A stretch of 64,000 bases of DNA from Mesorhizobium sp. J8 (GCF_016591715.1 NZ_AP024109.1:2790001-2854000); one strand, 5' to 3'; shown: positions 33,135 through 41,895, counted from the first letter of the stretch. Program-made: numbers and translations. Notes: generated by a model from the letters alone, not told the origin.

Positions 33135-34088
33135 ATGCACCCCAGGCTGCTGAAGACTTTTCTCGCGGTCGCGCGCGCCCGCAACGTCACGCGCGCGGCG
33201 CAGGAGGTCAATCTCGCCCAGTCAAGCGTCAGCGACCAGATCCAGGCGCTGGAAACCGAACTTGGCGCCAGCCTCTTCATCCGTTCGCGCCAGGGACTCA
33301 CCCTGACGCTGGCGGGCGAGACGCTGAAACCCTATGCAGAGGATTTGCTGGCGCTCGCCGACGACGCGCGCGCCGCCATCGATGCCATCAAAACTCGGAC
33401 GGCCGGCAGCCTGTCGATCGGCGCGCTGGAGACGATCGCCTCGGCAAGGCTGGCTCCGTGGCTCGCCGGTTTCCGCGCCGCAAACGCCGGCATCGATATC
33501 AAGCTCCGGATCGCCGGCAGCGGCGAGTTGCTGCGCCGGCTGGGCGACGGCGAGATAGACGTCGCCTTCTGCTTCGAGCGATCCCCTGAGCCTGAAGACG
33601 CCGGTAAGCCGGATCAGCGCTTTGCGAGGCGCGCCGTAGGGGCCGAGCCGTTGGCGCTGATCGCGCCGCTCGGCGACAACCGGGCGGACATCAATCTGGC
33701 GGCGCTGGCCGAAAGGCATTTCGTCGCCACCGAGACCGGTTGCGTCTACCGCGCCATGGTCGACAGGGCCTTTGCCGAAACGGGCCTGGGCGAGCCGAGG
33801 TTGGCGGCCGAAGTCGGCAGCATCGACGTCATTGCCGGGTTGGTGGCTGCAGGCGCCGGCTTTGGCCTGGTGCCGCGGCTGGCGGTCGCCGCCGCGATTG
33901 AGCGCGGCGAGGTCGCCGAGCTTACCTGGCCCGGTCCGGTCCGCTCGGCCGACATCGTGATGACTTGGCGTCGTCGGCGCGTCCAGCCACCGGCGCTGAA
34001 GGTACTGCTTACGGCGATGGGGAAGGGCTTCGCGCCCGTCACACCAGCCGGTGCCCGCCCTCGACATGCAGTGTCTCTCCCGTCGTAA
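33135..34088 (+). CDS. LysR-family transcriptional regulator
   Basis: A 317-residue LysR protein. The DNA-binding domain reads LLKTFLAVARARNVTRAAQE and continues VNLAQSSVSDQIQALETELG; the effector domain starts near residue 90 (GSLSIGALETIASARLAPWL). It begins 13 bp after the HtrA-like gene on the same strand. Its last 50 bp overlap the 3' end of the convergent SDR gene, an arrangement which may produce antisense effects. Likely targets include the SDR, but no operator is identified. Confidence 0.88.
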   Translation: MHPRLLKTFLAVARARNVTRAAQEVNLAQSSVSDQIQALETELGASLFIRSRQGLTLTLAGETLKPYAEDLLALADDARAAIDAIKTRTAGSLSIGALETIASARLAPWLAGFRAANAGIDIKLRIAGSGELLRRLGDGEIDVAFCFERSPEPEDAGKPDQRFARRAVGAEPLALIAPLGDNRADINLAALAERHFVATETGCVYRAMVDRAFAETGLGEPRLAAEVGSIDVIAGLVAAGAGFGLVPRLAVAAAIERGEVAELTWPGPVRSADIVMTWRRRRVQPPALKVLLTAMGKGFAPVTPAGARPRHAVSLPS

Positions 34089-34761
34089 AGCGATTGCCGA
34101 TCAGGAAGCGGATTGCATCGGCGATGTCCTCCGGCTTTCCGACGCGCCTCGCGGGCAACCGCTCGGCCATGGCGGCCAGGGTCTCGGCCTTCCTGTCGCC
34201 GGCGACGAATTCCCAGATCGGCGTGTCGACCCAGCCCGGCGAGACGGCGTTGACGCGGATCGGCGCCAGTTCGACGGCCAAAGCCCGCACCAGCCCTTCC
34301 AGCGCCGCGTTGACCGCAGCGACCACCGCGCCGCGCGCCGCCGGCCGGTAGGCGGCAATGCCCGAGACGAAGGTGAGCGAGCCGCTCGGCGGCAGCATCG
34401 GCGCTCCGTGCTTGGCAAGCAGCAGCGGTCCGTAGAACTTGCTTTCCACCACACGCTGCGCGGCTGAAAGCTCGACCTCGGGCAACAGCCGGTAGGCGCC
34501 CTCGATGTCGGCCGCGGTGCTGACGATATGGTCGATCCTGCCGATGCGCTGAAACAATGCGGCGACCTCATCCTCGCGGCTGATGTCAGCTACCGCCATT
34601 TCGAGTGTATCGCGGCGGCCGAGCGCTTCCCGCGCCGCGCTCAGCTTCGCTTCGCCGCGCCCGGCGATGATGACGCGCGCGCCTTCCGCGAGGCATCGTC
34701 CGGCAAGCGCCAGCCCCATGCCCGAACTGCCGCCGACGATCAGGATCTTTTCCATATCCAT
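34039..34761 (-). CDS. SDR-family oxidoreductase lacking the YxxxK dyad
   Basis: A 240-residue short-chain dehydrogenase fold. The start MDMEKILIVGGSSGMGLALA at 34761 is preferred because AAAGGAAAGG lies just upstream. The cofactor motif GGSSGMG and the C-terminal VNAVSPGWVDTP are present. The place of the catalytic Tyr-x-x-x-Lys is taken by VAAVN (in GAVVAAVNAALEG), so normal hydride-transfer chemistry is unlikely. It may bind NAD(P) for another purpose. Its 3' end overlaps the convergent LysR gene by 50 bp. Confidence 0.78.
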   Translation of the reverse strand: MDMEKILIVGGSSGMGLALAGRCLAEGARVIIAGRGEAKLSAAREALGRRDTLEMAVADISREDEVAALFQRIGRIDHIVSTAADIEGAYRLLPEVELSAAQRVVESKFYGPLLLAKHGAPMLPPSGSLTFVSGIAAYRPAARGAVVAAVNAALEGLVRALAVELAPIRVNAVSPGWVDTPIWEFVAGDRKAETLAAMAERLPARRVGKPEDIADAIRFLIGNRFTTGETLHVEGGHRLV

Positions 34762-34938
34762 GCCTTTCCTTTGCATGGACGGTCATGTGGCAGGTGGATA
34801 AGCGAAACGGAAACGGAAGAAACCGATAGTGGTATCGGAGCTGCCGATTGCATAAAGCTGCTGACGGAAACTGGCGCCAGACGAGGCTACAACCGCTTCG
34901 GAATGGTTCACATTGGTACGACGATAGACGAGGTGACG

Positions 34939-35538
34939 ATGGCCCCGATCAAGGTCGATCCGGACAAGGTGCGCGAATTCCCGGACTCGGAGAGTTTCTA
35001 TGCCTGGCTGGCCGACAACCATGCCGGCGAAAGCGAGGTCTGGATCAAGATTCACAAGGTCGGTTCGGGACTGCCGTCGATCACGCCGAAGGAGGCGATC
35101 GACGTGGCGCTCTGCTTCGGCTGGATCGACGCTGTGCGCAAGTCGCTCGACGACAAGAGCTTCCTGCAGCGCTACACGCCGCGCGGCAAGAAGAGCATCT
35201 GGAGCAAGATCAACATCGACAATGTCGCGCGCCTGATCGAGGAGGGCCGCATCACCGAGCACGGCCTGCGCGAGGTCGACGCTGCCAAAGCCGATGGCCG
35301 TTGGGACCGCGCCTATGCCGGCTCGAAGGAAATGACCATCCCGCCCGACCTTCAGGCCGCGATCGATGCCGAGCCGAAGGCGAAAGCGATGCTGGAGAAG
35401 CTTTCCGCCCAGAACCGCTTCGCGCTCGCCTTCCGCACCCACAACATGAAGACCGAGGCCGGGCGCAAGAAGAAGATCGCCGATCTGGTGGCGATGCTGA
35501 AGCGCGGCGAGACCATCCACCCGCAGAAGAAGAAATAA
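34939..35538 (+). CDS. YdeI/OmpD-associated family protein
   Basis: A 199-residue protein of the YdeI / bacteriocin-protection family. It shows the family signatures ESFYAWLADNHAGESEVWIK near residue 17 and EAIDVALCFGWIDAVRKSLD near 52, followed by the YTPRGKKSIWSKINIDN stretch near 80. A helical, lysine-rich tail ends with QKKK. The ATG at 34939 has GAGGTG ahead; ATG 34903 in frame is an alternative. The exact role is unknown. It is followed by an intrinsic terminator. Confidence 0.82.
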   Translation: MAPIKVDPDKVREFPDSESFYAWLADNHAGESEVWIKIHKVGSGLPSITPKEAIDVALCFGWIDAVRKSLDDKSFLQRYTPRGKKSIWSKINIDNVARLIEEGRITEHGLREVDAAKADGRWDRAYAGSKEMTIPPDLQAAIDAEPKAKAMLEKLSAQNRFALAFRTHNMKTEAGRKKKIADLVAMLKRGETIHPQKKK

Positions 35539-35540
35539 CC

Positions 35541-35574
35541 AAAAAACGCCGCCCGGAAGGGGGCGGCGTTTTCG
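35541..35574 (+). terminator. Intrinsic terminator, bidirectional
   Basis: ACGCCGCCC (35546-35554) pairs with GGGCGGCGT (35561-35569) and is followed by TTT. It is preceded by a run of A, so it also works on the minus strand. It separates the convergent YdeI-like gene and the His/Lys-rich gene. Confidence 0.85.
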
Positions 35575-35580
35575 GGAAGC

Positions 35581-35620
35581 GATGATCCTGAACCCTTTTT
35601 GAAGCGGTTCCGGATCATCC
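35581..35620. repeat. Palindromic element ending in GATGATCC/GGATCATC
   Basis: GATGATCC (35581-35588) and GGATCATC (35612-35619) flank a 23-nt centre that includes TTTTTGAAGCGG. It lies just past the terminator and looks like a dispersed rhizobial intergenic repeat of a different type from the CTCCCC family. Confidence 0.5.
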
Positions 35621-35648
35621 GGTCATGAAGTTCGAAAACGCGTCGGCC

Positions 35649-35945
35649 TTACGCCGCCTTCTTCGCAACATGCTTCTTCACATGGTGCTTACGCACGTGG
35701 TGCTTCCTCACGTGATGATGCTTGCGGGCGTGATGACGGTGATGCTTGCGGTGATGCTTCTTGTGCGGGCCATTGCTGGCCGGCTTGGCGTCAGTCGCTG
35801 CCGGCTTCGCGGCTTCGGTGGTGGCAGCCGGAGCCGTGGTCGTCGCCGGAGCCGTCGTCGTGGTGGTGGTCTGGGCATTGGCGGCCGGCACCGCGAAAGC
35901 GAGCGCGACGGCGAGGCCGAGTGCGGAAAGAAGAGTCTTTTTCAT
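35649..35945 (-). CDS. Exported His/Lys-rich repeat protein
   Basis: A 98-residue protein starting MKKTLLSALGLAVALAF at 35945 after AAGGA, with a signal peptide cut after AANA. The mature protein has a threonine/alanine linker (TTTTTTAPATTTAPAATTEA) and then a striking basic tail of repeated KHH units (for example ARKHHHVRKHHVRKHHVKKH), about 16 histidines. Such a tail can bind transition metals or anionic polymers. No named family was recognised. An upstream in-frame start at 35993 adds 16 residues without a signal. Confidence 0.75.
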   Translation of the reverse strand: MKKTLLSALGLAVALAFAVPAANAQTTTTTTAPATTTAPAATTEAAKPAATDAKPASNGPHKKHHRKHHRHHARKHHHVRKHHVRKHHVKKHVAKKAA

Positions 35946-36432
35946 ATCGGCAATCCTTGGGTTTAAGGTCGATGTCTGTGTTGCGCGCCGCAAATTCGGC
36001 TGCTCCGGTACCGCTTATGACAGCCGCTTTTTTCGCGAGTTTTTCCCGAATGTTGAATCTTGTTTCCAGATTGTGTCTGCCGGACCCCCAACGCTCAGGC
36101 CCCATTCGATGGACATCGCCTTCAGGTTCGATCGCGAGTGGCATATCCTGCGAAGGTCCTGATCGCCCCGTATCACTTGGCCAAAAGACCCGCCACTCGG
36201 GCTTGATCTTCTCCGGGAACCGGTCATCCCATTCATCCGCCATGCTACGAAAATAGCATTCCAGCCTCGCGAAATGTGATGCTAGGTTCACGCATCCGGG
36301 GTGGTGGCGCGGTCGTGCAGAGGAGGGGCAATCGGGGCGAGACACCGCATTTTCCAAGATATCGGACGCAACCATTGAACCATCGCGAGGCCGCCGCGTT
36401 TCCCGTGGTTGGCCACCAGGGAGGAACCACCA
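35946..36432. other. Intergenic region between the His/Lys-rich gene and the ABC operon
   Basis: 487 bp with no confident gene. One minus-strand frame from an ATG at 36243 begins MADEWDDRFPEKIKPEWRVF and looks protein-like for about 95 codons, but continues out of frame across the first half of the His/Lys-rich gene, so it is probably decayed or spurious. The right end carries the GGGAGG ribosome-binding site for the ABC substrate-binding protein and presumably its promoter, which I could not resolve. Confidence 0.35.
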
Positions 36433-37641
36433 GTGAAAGCATCCTGTCTCGTCTCGGTCGCGCTGCTCGCGGCGACCGCAATGCCGGCCGCGGCCGGCCA
36501 GATTTCCGACGGCAAGGTCAAGATCGGCATCTTGAACGACCAGTCGGGCGTCTATGCCGATTTCGGCGGCAAGTGGTCCGTCGAGGCCGCCAAGATGGCG
36601 GTCGAGGATTTCGGCGGCAAGGTGCAGGGCGCGCCGGTCGAGATCGTCAGCGCCGACCACCAGAACAAGCCCGACATCGCCTCCAACATCGCGCGCCAGT
36701 GGTACGATACCGAGCAGGTCGACGCGATCATGGAGCTCACGACCTCGTCCGTGGCCTTGGCCGTCCAGGGGCTTTCCAAGGAAAAGAAGAAGATCGACAT
36801 CGTCACGGGTGCCGCCGCCACCGACCTGACCGGCAAGCAGTGCTCGCCCTATGGCTTCCACTGGGCCTATGACACGCATTCGCAGGCCGTCGGCACCGGC
36901 GGCGAGTTGGTCAAGCAGGGCGGCGACAGCTGGTATTTCATCACCGTCGACTACGCCTTCGGCTATTCGCTTAAGGAACAGACCGCCAAGCTTGTCGAGG
37001 CGAGCGGAGGCAAGGTGCTGGGCGAGGTGCGCTATCCGCTCGGCTCCACCGACTATTCCTCCTTCCTGCTCCAGGCGCAGTCCTCCGGCGCCAAGATCGT
37101 CGGGCTCGCCAATGCCGGCCTCGATACGTCGAACTCGATCAAGCAGGCGGCCGAGTTCGGCATCGTCGCCGGCGGCCAGCGGCTGGCCGCGCTTCTCTTC
37201 ACGCTGGCCGAAGTGCATGGGCTTGGCCTGCAGGCTGCGCAGGGCGTGGTGCTGACCGAAGGATTCTACTGGGATCGCGACGACAAGAGCCGCGAATTCG
37301 CCCAGCGCTTCTTCAAGCGCACCAACCGCATGCCCAACATGATCCAGGCCGGCACCTATTCGGCGGTGACGCAGTATCTCAAGGCCATCGACAAGGCCGG
37401 CACCGACGAAACCGAGGCGGTTGCCAAGGAGCTGCATGAAATGCCGGTCAACGACGTCTTCACCGCCAACGGCAAGGTGCAGGCCGACGGCTCGATGGTG
37501 CACGACATGTATCTCTACCAGGTCAAGAAGCCGGAAGAGTCGAAGAAGGACTGGGATTACTACACCTATCTGGCGACCATTCCCGGCGACAAGGCCTTCA
37601 TGAAGGCCGAGGACAGCGGCTGCCCGCTCGTCACCAAGTGA
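36433..37641 (+). CDS. Branched-chain amino acid-type ABC transporter substrate-binding protein
   Basis: A 402-residue periplasmic binding protein of the Liv type. The GTG at 36433 (MKASCLVSVALLAATAMPAA) gives a proper signal peptide and follows GGGAGG. The mature domain starts QISDGKVKIGILNDQSGVYA and continues with the two-lobe peripla_BP_6 fold (for example DSWYFITVDYAFGYSLKEQT). First gene of a five-gene operon with two ATPases and two permeases. The exact ligand is not evident; amino acids or related compounds are usual, and the following lyase genes suggest a diamino acid. Confidence 0.88.
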   Translation: MKASCLVSVALLAATAMPAAAGQISDGKVKIGILNDQSGVYADFGGKWSVEAAKMAVEDFGGKVQGAPVEIVSADHQNKPDIASNIARQWYDTEQVDAIMELTTSSVALAVQGLSKEKKKIDIVTGAAATDLTGKQCSPYGFHWAYDTHSQAVGTGGELVKQGGDSWYFITVDYAFGYSLKEQTAKLVEASGGKVLGEVRYPLGSTDYSSFLLQAQSSGAKIVGLANAGLDTSNSIKQAAEFGIVAGGQRLAALLFTLAEVHGLGLQAAQGVVLTEGFYWDRDDKSREFAQRFFKRTNRMPNMIQAGTYSAVTQYLKAIDKAGTDETEAVAKELHEMPVNDVFTANGKVQADGSMVHDMYLYQVKKPEESKKDWDYYTYLATIPGDKAFMKAEDSGCPLVTK

Positions 37642-38450
37642 CGCTCGACACCGCAACGGCCGTCCGGCCGGATGGCACGGACGAGATGCCGCGGGTGGTG
37701 CTTTCCGCCCGCGGTTTGCGGCGTGACTTTGCCGGCTTCGTGGCGGTGAAGGATGTCGACCTCGACGTCCATCACGCCAGGATTCATGCGCTCATCGGCC
37801 CGAACGGCGCCGGCAAGACGACCATCTTCAACCTGCTGACCAAGTTTCTGCAGCCGACCAGCGGCAGGATCGAGTTGCTCGGCACCGACATCACCCGAAC
37901 GCCGCCGGCAAAAGTGGCGCGCATGGGCCTCGTGCGCTCCTTCCAGATCTCCGCGATTTTTCCGCACCTTTCGGTGCTCGACAATGTTCGCGTCGCGTTG
38001 CAGCGCCCCGGCGGGCTCGGCTACCAATTCTGGCGCTCGCTTTCCGCGCTCGATAAGCTCACGCCAAGGGCACGCGAACTGCTTGCCATCGTTGGCCTCG
38101 ACGACGCCGCCCATCGCCTGGCGGGCGATCTCTCCTATGGCCGCAAGCGCGTGCTGGAGATCGCCACGACATTGGCGCTCGACCCGAAAGTGCTTCTGCT
38201 CGACGAGCCGATGGCGGGCATGGGGCATGAGGATGTCGGCATGATCTCCGGCATCATCCGCTCGCTGGCGAAGGATCGCGCCGTGCTGATGGTCGAGCAC
38301 AATCTCACCGTCGTTGCCGATCTCTGCGACTGGATCACCGTCATGCAGCGCGGCCAGGTGCTTGCCGCCGGCGACTACGCCGCCGTCAGTAGGGACGAGC
38401 GCGTGCGCGTCGCTTATATGGGGACAGAGCACGAAGAGGGCGGGGCATGA
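37638..38450 (+). CDS. livG: ABC transporter ATP-binding protein LivG-like
   Basis: A 270-residue ATPase of the branched-chain amino acid transporter family. It overlaps the upstream stop and starts at GTG 37638. The Walker A is GPNGAGKTT near residue 55, the signature sequence is LSYGRKRVLEIA near 163, and Walker B is VLLLDEPMAGMG near 183. The long C-terminal tail is typical of LivG. It couples ATP hydrolysis to import together with LivF and the two permeases. Confidence 0.92.
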   Translation: MTLDTATAVRPDGTDEMPRVVLSARGLRRDFAGFVAVKDVDLDVHHARIHALIGPNGAGKTTIFNLLTKFLQPTSGRIELLGTDITRTPPAKVARMGLVRSFQISAIFPHLSVLDNVRVALQRPGGLGYQFWRSLSALDKLTPRARELLAIVGLDDAAHRLAGDLSYGRKRVLEIATTLALDPKVLLLDEPMAGMGHEDVGMISGIIRSLAKDRAVLMVEHNLTVVADLCDWITVMQRGQVLAAGDYAAVSRDERVRVAYMGTEHEEGGA

Positions 38451-39151
38451 GTGCGCCGCTGCTTGCCGTGCGCGACCTCCACGCCTGGTATGGCGAGGGC
38501 CATGCGCTGCACGGCGTCAACCTCGACGTCATGCGCGGCGAGACCGTGACGCTGCTCGGCCGCAACGGCGTCGGCAAGACCACGACGTTGCGCGCCATCA
38601 TGGGGCTGATCCGCAAGCGGACGGGAAGCGTCACCTTCAACGGCAAGGAACTGATCGGCCTGCCGCTTCACCGCGTCGCCCATCAAGGCATCGGCTTCGT
38701 GCCGGAGGAGCGCGGCATCTTCGCCACGCTGACCGTCGACGAGAACCTGATCCTGCCCCCGGTGGTGGCCAAGGGCGGCATGAGCGTGGAGGAAATCTTC
38801 GAGCTCTTCCCCAACCTCAAGGAGCGCCGCAACAGCCAGGGCACGAAGCTTTCCGGCGGCGAGCAGCAGATGCTGGCCATCGCCCGCATCCTGAGGACCG
38901 GTGTCGAAATGCTTTTGCTTGACGAGCCGACCGAAGGGCTCGCCCCGGTCATTGTGCAACGCATCGGCGAATTGCTGGCGACACTGAAGAAGCGCGGCAT
39001 GACCATCCTTCTGGTCGAGCAGAACTTCCGCTTCGCCGCCCGCATCGCCGACCGTTTTTATCTGATGGACCATGGCAAGGTGGTGGAGGGCTTTCCGGTC
39101 GGCGAGCTTTCCGCGCACACCGACAAGCTGCACGAGGTGCTGGGGGTATGA
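38447..39151 (+). CDS. livF: ABC transporter ATP-binding protein LivF-like
   Basis: A 234-residue second ATPase. It has Walker A GRNGVGKTT near residue 37, signature LSGGEQQMLAIARIL near 134 and Walker B MLLLDEPTEGLAP near 156, as in LivF. Its ATG overlaps the livG stop (ATGA). A 268-bp gap containing two repeat palindromes separates it from livH, so expression of the permeases may be partly uncoupled. Confidence 0.92.
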   Translation: MSAPLLAVRDLHAWYGEGHALHGVNLDVMRGETVTLLGRNGVGKTTTLRAIMGLIRKRTGSVTFNGKELIGLPLHRVAHQGIGFVPEERGIFATLTVDENLILPPVVAKGGMSVEEIFELFPNLKERRNSQGTKLSGGEQQMLAIARILRTGVEMLLLDEPTEGLAPVIVQRIGELLATLKKRGMTILLVEQNFRFAARIADRFYLMDHGKVVEGFPVGELSAHTDKLHEVLGV

Positions 39152-39223
39152 TGGTGGCGCCGGTCCAAGACAAAGCTCTTATCTGTCGGGCGTCGGCGCT
39201 GCCCCTCATTGCCCTGCCGGGCA

Positions 39224-39341
39224 TTTCTCCCCGTAAACGGGGAGAAAGAAGCTGGCCGCAACGCCGGCGCCCATCCTGCGACGTTAGCGGTTGGCGAAAG
39301 CACCCGCGCCAGAGTCCCTTCTCCCCGTTTACGGGGAGAAG
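39224..39341. repeat. Two palindromic elements between livF and livH
   Basis: Two near-identical 24-bp palindromes lie at 39224-39247 (TTTCTCCCCGTAAACGGGG and AGAAA) and 39318-39341 (CTTCTCCCCGTTTACGGGG and AGAAG). They are inserted into an otherwise tightly packed transporter operon. They could act as mRNA-stabilising hairpins or attenuators reducing permease expression. Confidence 0.75.
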
Positions 39342-39419
39342 ATGGCGGCAGCCAGATGGGGGGCAGCGCCAACACCGGCGATTGACCGCCCCGCCTGCAT
39401 ATCTTTCAGCGGTTGCGCC

Positions 39420-40307
39420 ATGACCACGCTCTTCGGCATCCCCATCCAGGCGCTTCTCGGCCAGCTCCTCGTCGGCCTGATCAACGGCTCCTTCTACGCC
39501 ATGCTCAGCCTCGGCCTCGCCGTCATCTTTGGCCTGCTGCGCATCATCAACTTCGCACATGGCGCGCTCTATATGCTTGGCGCCTTCATTGGCTATCTGT
39601 TGCTGGTGCATCTCGGCATCGGCTACTGGCCGGCGCTGGTCCTTGTGCCGCTCATCGTCGGCCTGTTCGGCATGCTGGTCGAGCGCCTCGCTTTGTCGCG
39701 GCTCTACCGCCTCGATCCGCTTTACGGCCTGCTCTTCACCTTTGGCCTCGCCTTGGTGATCGAAGGCGTGTTCCGCTACTACTACGGTGTCTCCGGCAAT
39801 CCCTATGCGGTGCCTGCGTTGCTTGCCGGCGGCACCAACCTTGGCTTCATGTTCCTGCCCAATTATCGCGGCTGGGTGGTGGTTGCCTCGCTCATTGTCT
39901 GCATCGGCACCTGGCTCTTGATCGAGAAGACCAGGCTGGGCTCCTACCTGCGCGCCGCGACCGAGAACCCCGAGCTGGTTCAGGCCTTCGGCGTCAACGT
40001 GCCGCTGCTCCTGACGCTCACCTACGGCCTGGGCGCGGCCCTTGCGGGCCTCGCCGGCATTCTTGCCGCGCCCGTCTACCAGGTCAGTCCGCTGATGGGT
40101 TCGGACCTCATCATCGTCGTCTTCGCCGTCGTCGTGGTCGGCGGCATGGGCTCGATCCTCGGCGCCATCGTCACCGGCTACATGCTGGGCCTCGCCGAGG
40201 GCCTGACCAAGGTTTTCTATCCCGAGGCCTCGAACCTCGTCGTCTTCGTCATCATGGCGATCGTGCTTTTGCTCAGGCCGGCCGGCCTGTTTGGAAGGGA
40301 CGCCTGA
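39420..40307 (+). CDS. livH: ABC transporter permease LivH-like
   Basis: A 295-residue inner-membrane permease with about 8 hydrophobic segments. It starts MTTLFGIPIQALLGQLLVGL at 39420. Conserved LivH features include the GLINGSFYAMLSLGLAVIFG region and the cytoplasmic LRAATENPELVQAFGVN loop near residue 177, which contacts the ATPases. It pairs with LivM to form the channel. The gene directly precedes livM (1-nt gap). Confidence 0.9.
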   Translation: MTTLFGIPIQALLGQLLVGLINGSFYAMLSLGLAVIFGLLRIINFAHGALYMLGAFIGYLLLVHLGIGYWPALVLVPLIVGLFGMLVERLALSRLYRLDPLYGLLFTFGLALVIEGVFRYYYGVSGNPYAVPALLAGGTNLGFMFLPNYRGWVVVASLIVCIGTWLLIEKTRLGSYLRAATENPELVQAFGVNVPLLLTLTYGLGAALAGLAGILAAPVYQVSPLMGSDLIIVVFAVVVVGGMGSILGAIVTGYMLGLAEGLTKVFYPEASNLVVFVIMAIVLLLRPAGLFGRDA

Positions 40308-40308
40308 G

Positions 40309-41298
40309 ATGAGCGAGGCCACCCTTCACCAGCAACGCGCCGCAGCCTCGCTCAGACTGGAACGGGCGCTGATCGCGCTGAGCATCGTGGCGCTCATCGC
40401 CGCGCCCTTCGTCATCTATCCGATCTTCGTCATGAAGATGCTGTGCTTCGCGCTGTTTGCCTGCGCCTTCAACCTTCTGCTTGGCTACACCGGTCTGCTT
40501 TCCTTCGGCCATGCCGCCTTCTTCGGCGGCGCGGCCTATTTCTGCGCCTACTCGGTGAAAGCCTGGGGCTGGCCCCCCGAGGCCGGGATCCTGCTCGGCA
40601 CAGCGGGTGCGGCGCTGATGGGCCTCGTCATGGGCTTTCTCGCCATCCGCCGGCAGGGCATCTATTTCGCCATGATCACGCTGGCGCTGGCGCAGATGTT
40701 CTATTTCTTCTGCGTGCAGGCGTCCTTCACCGAAGGCGAGGATGGCATCCAGGGCGTTGCGCGCGGGACACTTCTCGGAATCGTCGATCTCAGCGAGCCG
40801 ATGAACATGTATTTCTTCGTGCTCGCGATCTTCCTGCTCGGCGTCTTCGCCATCTGGCGCATCGTCAACTCGCCCTTCGGCATGATCCTGCGCTCGATAA
40901 GAGAGAACGAGAACCGCGCCATTTCGCTCGGCTATTCCGTCGGCCGCTACAAGCTCGCCGCTTTCGTCATGTCGGCCGCGCTTGCCGGTCTTGCAGGGGC
41001 TACGAAGGCGATCGTCTTCCAGTTCGCGACACTCACCGACGTCACCTGGCAGATGTCGGGCGAGGTGATCCTGATGACGCTGCTCGGCGGTATAGGCACA
41101 ATGGTCGGGCCGGTGGTCGGCGCGGGGTTGGTGGTCGGCCTGGAGAACACGCTGGCCACCTCCGGCTTCCCGGTGACGATCGCCACCGGGCTGATCTTCA
41201 TGGTCTGCGTGCTGATCTTCAGGCGCGGGATTGTCGGGGAGGTTTATGCACGGTGGCTGTCGCGCAGGCGCGAAGTGAGGGGGAAGGCGGCGCCATAG
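40309..41298 (+). CDS. livM: ABC transporter permease LivM-like
   Basis: A 329-residue permease with about 9-10 hydrophobic segments. It starts MSEATLHQQRAAASLRLE at 40309 with GGAAGGGA upstream; an in-frame ATG at 40291 is possible. The family motif NLLLGYTGLLSFGHAAFFGG lies near residue 57, and the ATPase-contact loop LRSIRENENRAISLGYSVGR near residue 194. It completes a five-component importer that ends here, followed by a convergent Lrp gene. Confidence 0.9.
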   Translation: MSEATLHQQRAAASLRLERALIALSIVALIAAPFVIYPIFVMKMLCFALFACAFNLLLGYTGLLSFGHAAFFGGAAYFCAYSVKAWGWPPEAGILLGTAGAALMGLVMGFLAIRRQGIYFAMITLALAQMFYFFCVQASFTEGEDGIQGVARGTLLGIVDLSEPMNMYFFVLAIFLLGVFAIWRIVNSPFGMILRSIRENENRAISLGYSVGRYKLAAFVMSAALAGLAGATKAIVFQFATLTDVTWQMSGEVILMTLLGGIGTMVGPVVGAGLVVGLENTLATSGFPVTIATGLIFMVCVLIFRRGIVGEVYARWLSRRREVRGKAAP

Positions 41299-41319
41299 CT
41301 TCCGCGTCGCGCCTTCCTT

Positions 41320-41793
41320 TCACCCCACCGGCACCTCGAGCCCCACCTTCACCCTGTCCATCGCCACGAAAGTCCGAAACCTTTTGACGTTGTTGTTCTC
41401 GAAGAACAGCCGCCTGGTCAGCGCCTCGTAGTCGGCCATCGTCGCCACGGTTACGACGAGGATGAAATCGGCCTCGCCGGTCACGTAGTAGCACTGCTGC
41501 ACTTCTGGAACCGCCGCGAAACCGCGCTTGGCGGCGTCGATCAGTTCGGCGCGCTCGCTCTCCACCTCGACCTCGACGAAGATGGTGATCGGGTGGCCGA
41601 CCTTGGCCGGGTCGACCAGCGCGACATTGGCGCGGATGACGCCCGTTTCCTCCATACGCTTGATGCGCCGCTGCACTGCCGGCGCCGAGAGGTTCACCGC
41701 CTCGCCGATGGCGCGCTGCGGCGTGGCGTTGTCCTTCTGCAGGACGGCGAGGATGGCGCGGTCGAAGGCGTCGAGTTCGGGTGAAGTGGGCAT
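41320..41793 (-). CDS. Lrp/AsnC-family regulator of the lyase operon
   Basis: A 157-residue Lrp/AsnC protein. The start MPTSPELDAFDRAILAVLQK at 41793 is preferred, matching the usual family N-terminus; an upstream ATG at 41865 would run into the shared promoter. The HTH is RAIGEAVNLSAPAVQRRIKR and the RAM domain follows from about residue 70. It is divergent from the first diaminopropionate lyase and probably controls it and the second lyase through the motif described separately. Confidence 0.88.
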   Translation of the reverse strand: MPTSPELDAFDRAILAVLQKDNATPQRAIGEAVNLSAPAVQRRIKRMEETGVIRANVALVDPAKVGHPITIFVEVEVESERAELIDAAKRGFAAVPEVQQCYYVTGEADFILVVTVATMADYEALTRRLFFENNNVKRFRTFVAMDRVKVGLEVPVG

Positions 41794-41807
41794 GGCGGCG
41801 TTCCGAA

Positions 41808-41819
41808 CGAAACAAACTT
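41808..41819. promoter_or_regulatory. Shared 12-bp motif upstream of the first lyase
   Basis: CGAAACAAACTT at 41808-41819 lies between the divergent Lrp regulator and the first lyase gene. The identical 12-mer occurs at 43194-43205 before the second lyase. A GCCAA follows at a similar distance in both. It is a good candidate Lrp recognition element. Confidence 0.6.
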
Positions 41820-41895
41820 GCAGTTCATGGGCCAAAACAGAGCGCCTTTCTCGCCTGGCTTGCAATAAATTTCAGCGATCAAGACGGAGAAACCC

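Noticed and set aside
35791..37656. A 621-codon minus-strand frame, including a protein-like start MADEWDDRF at 36243
   Set aside because: Most is antisense to the ABC binding protein and its 3' part overlaps the His/Lys-rich gene out of frame. The stretch from 36243 to about 35960 could be a decayed gene, but support is too weak.
38949..40322. A 457-codon minus-strand frame
   Set aside because: It is the complement of livF-livH and shows only charged shadow sequence.
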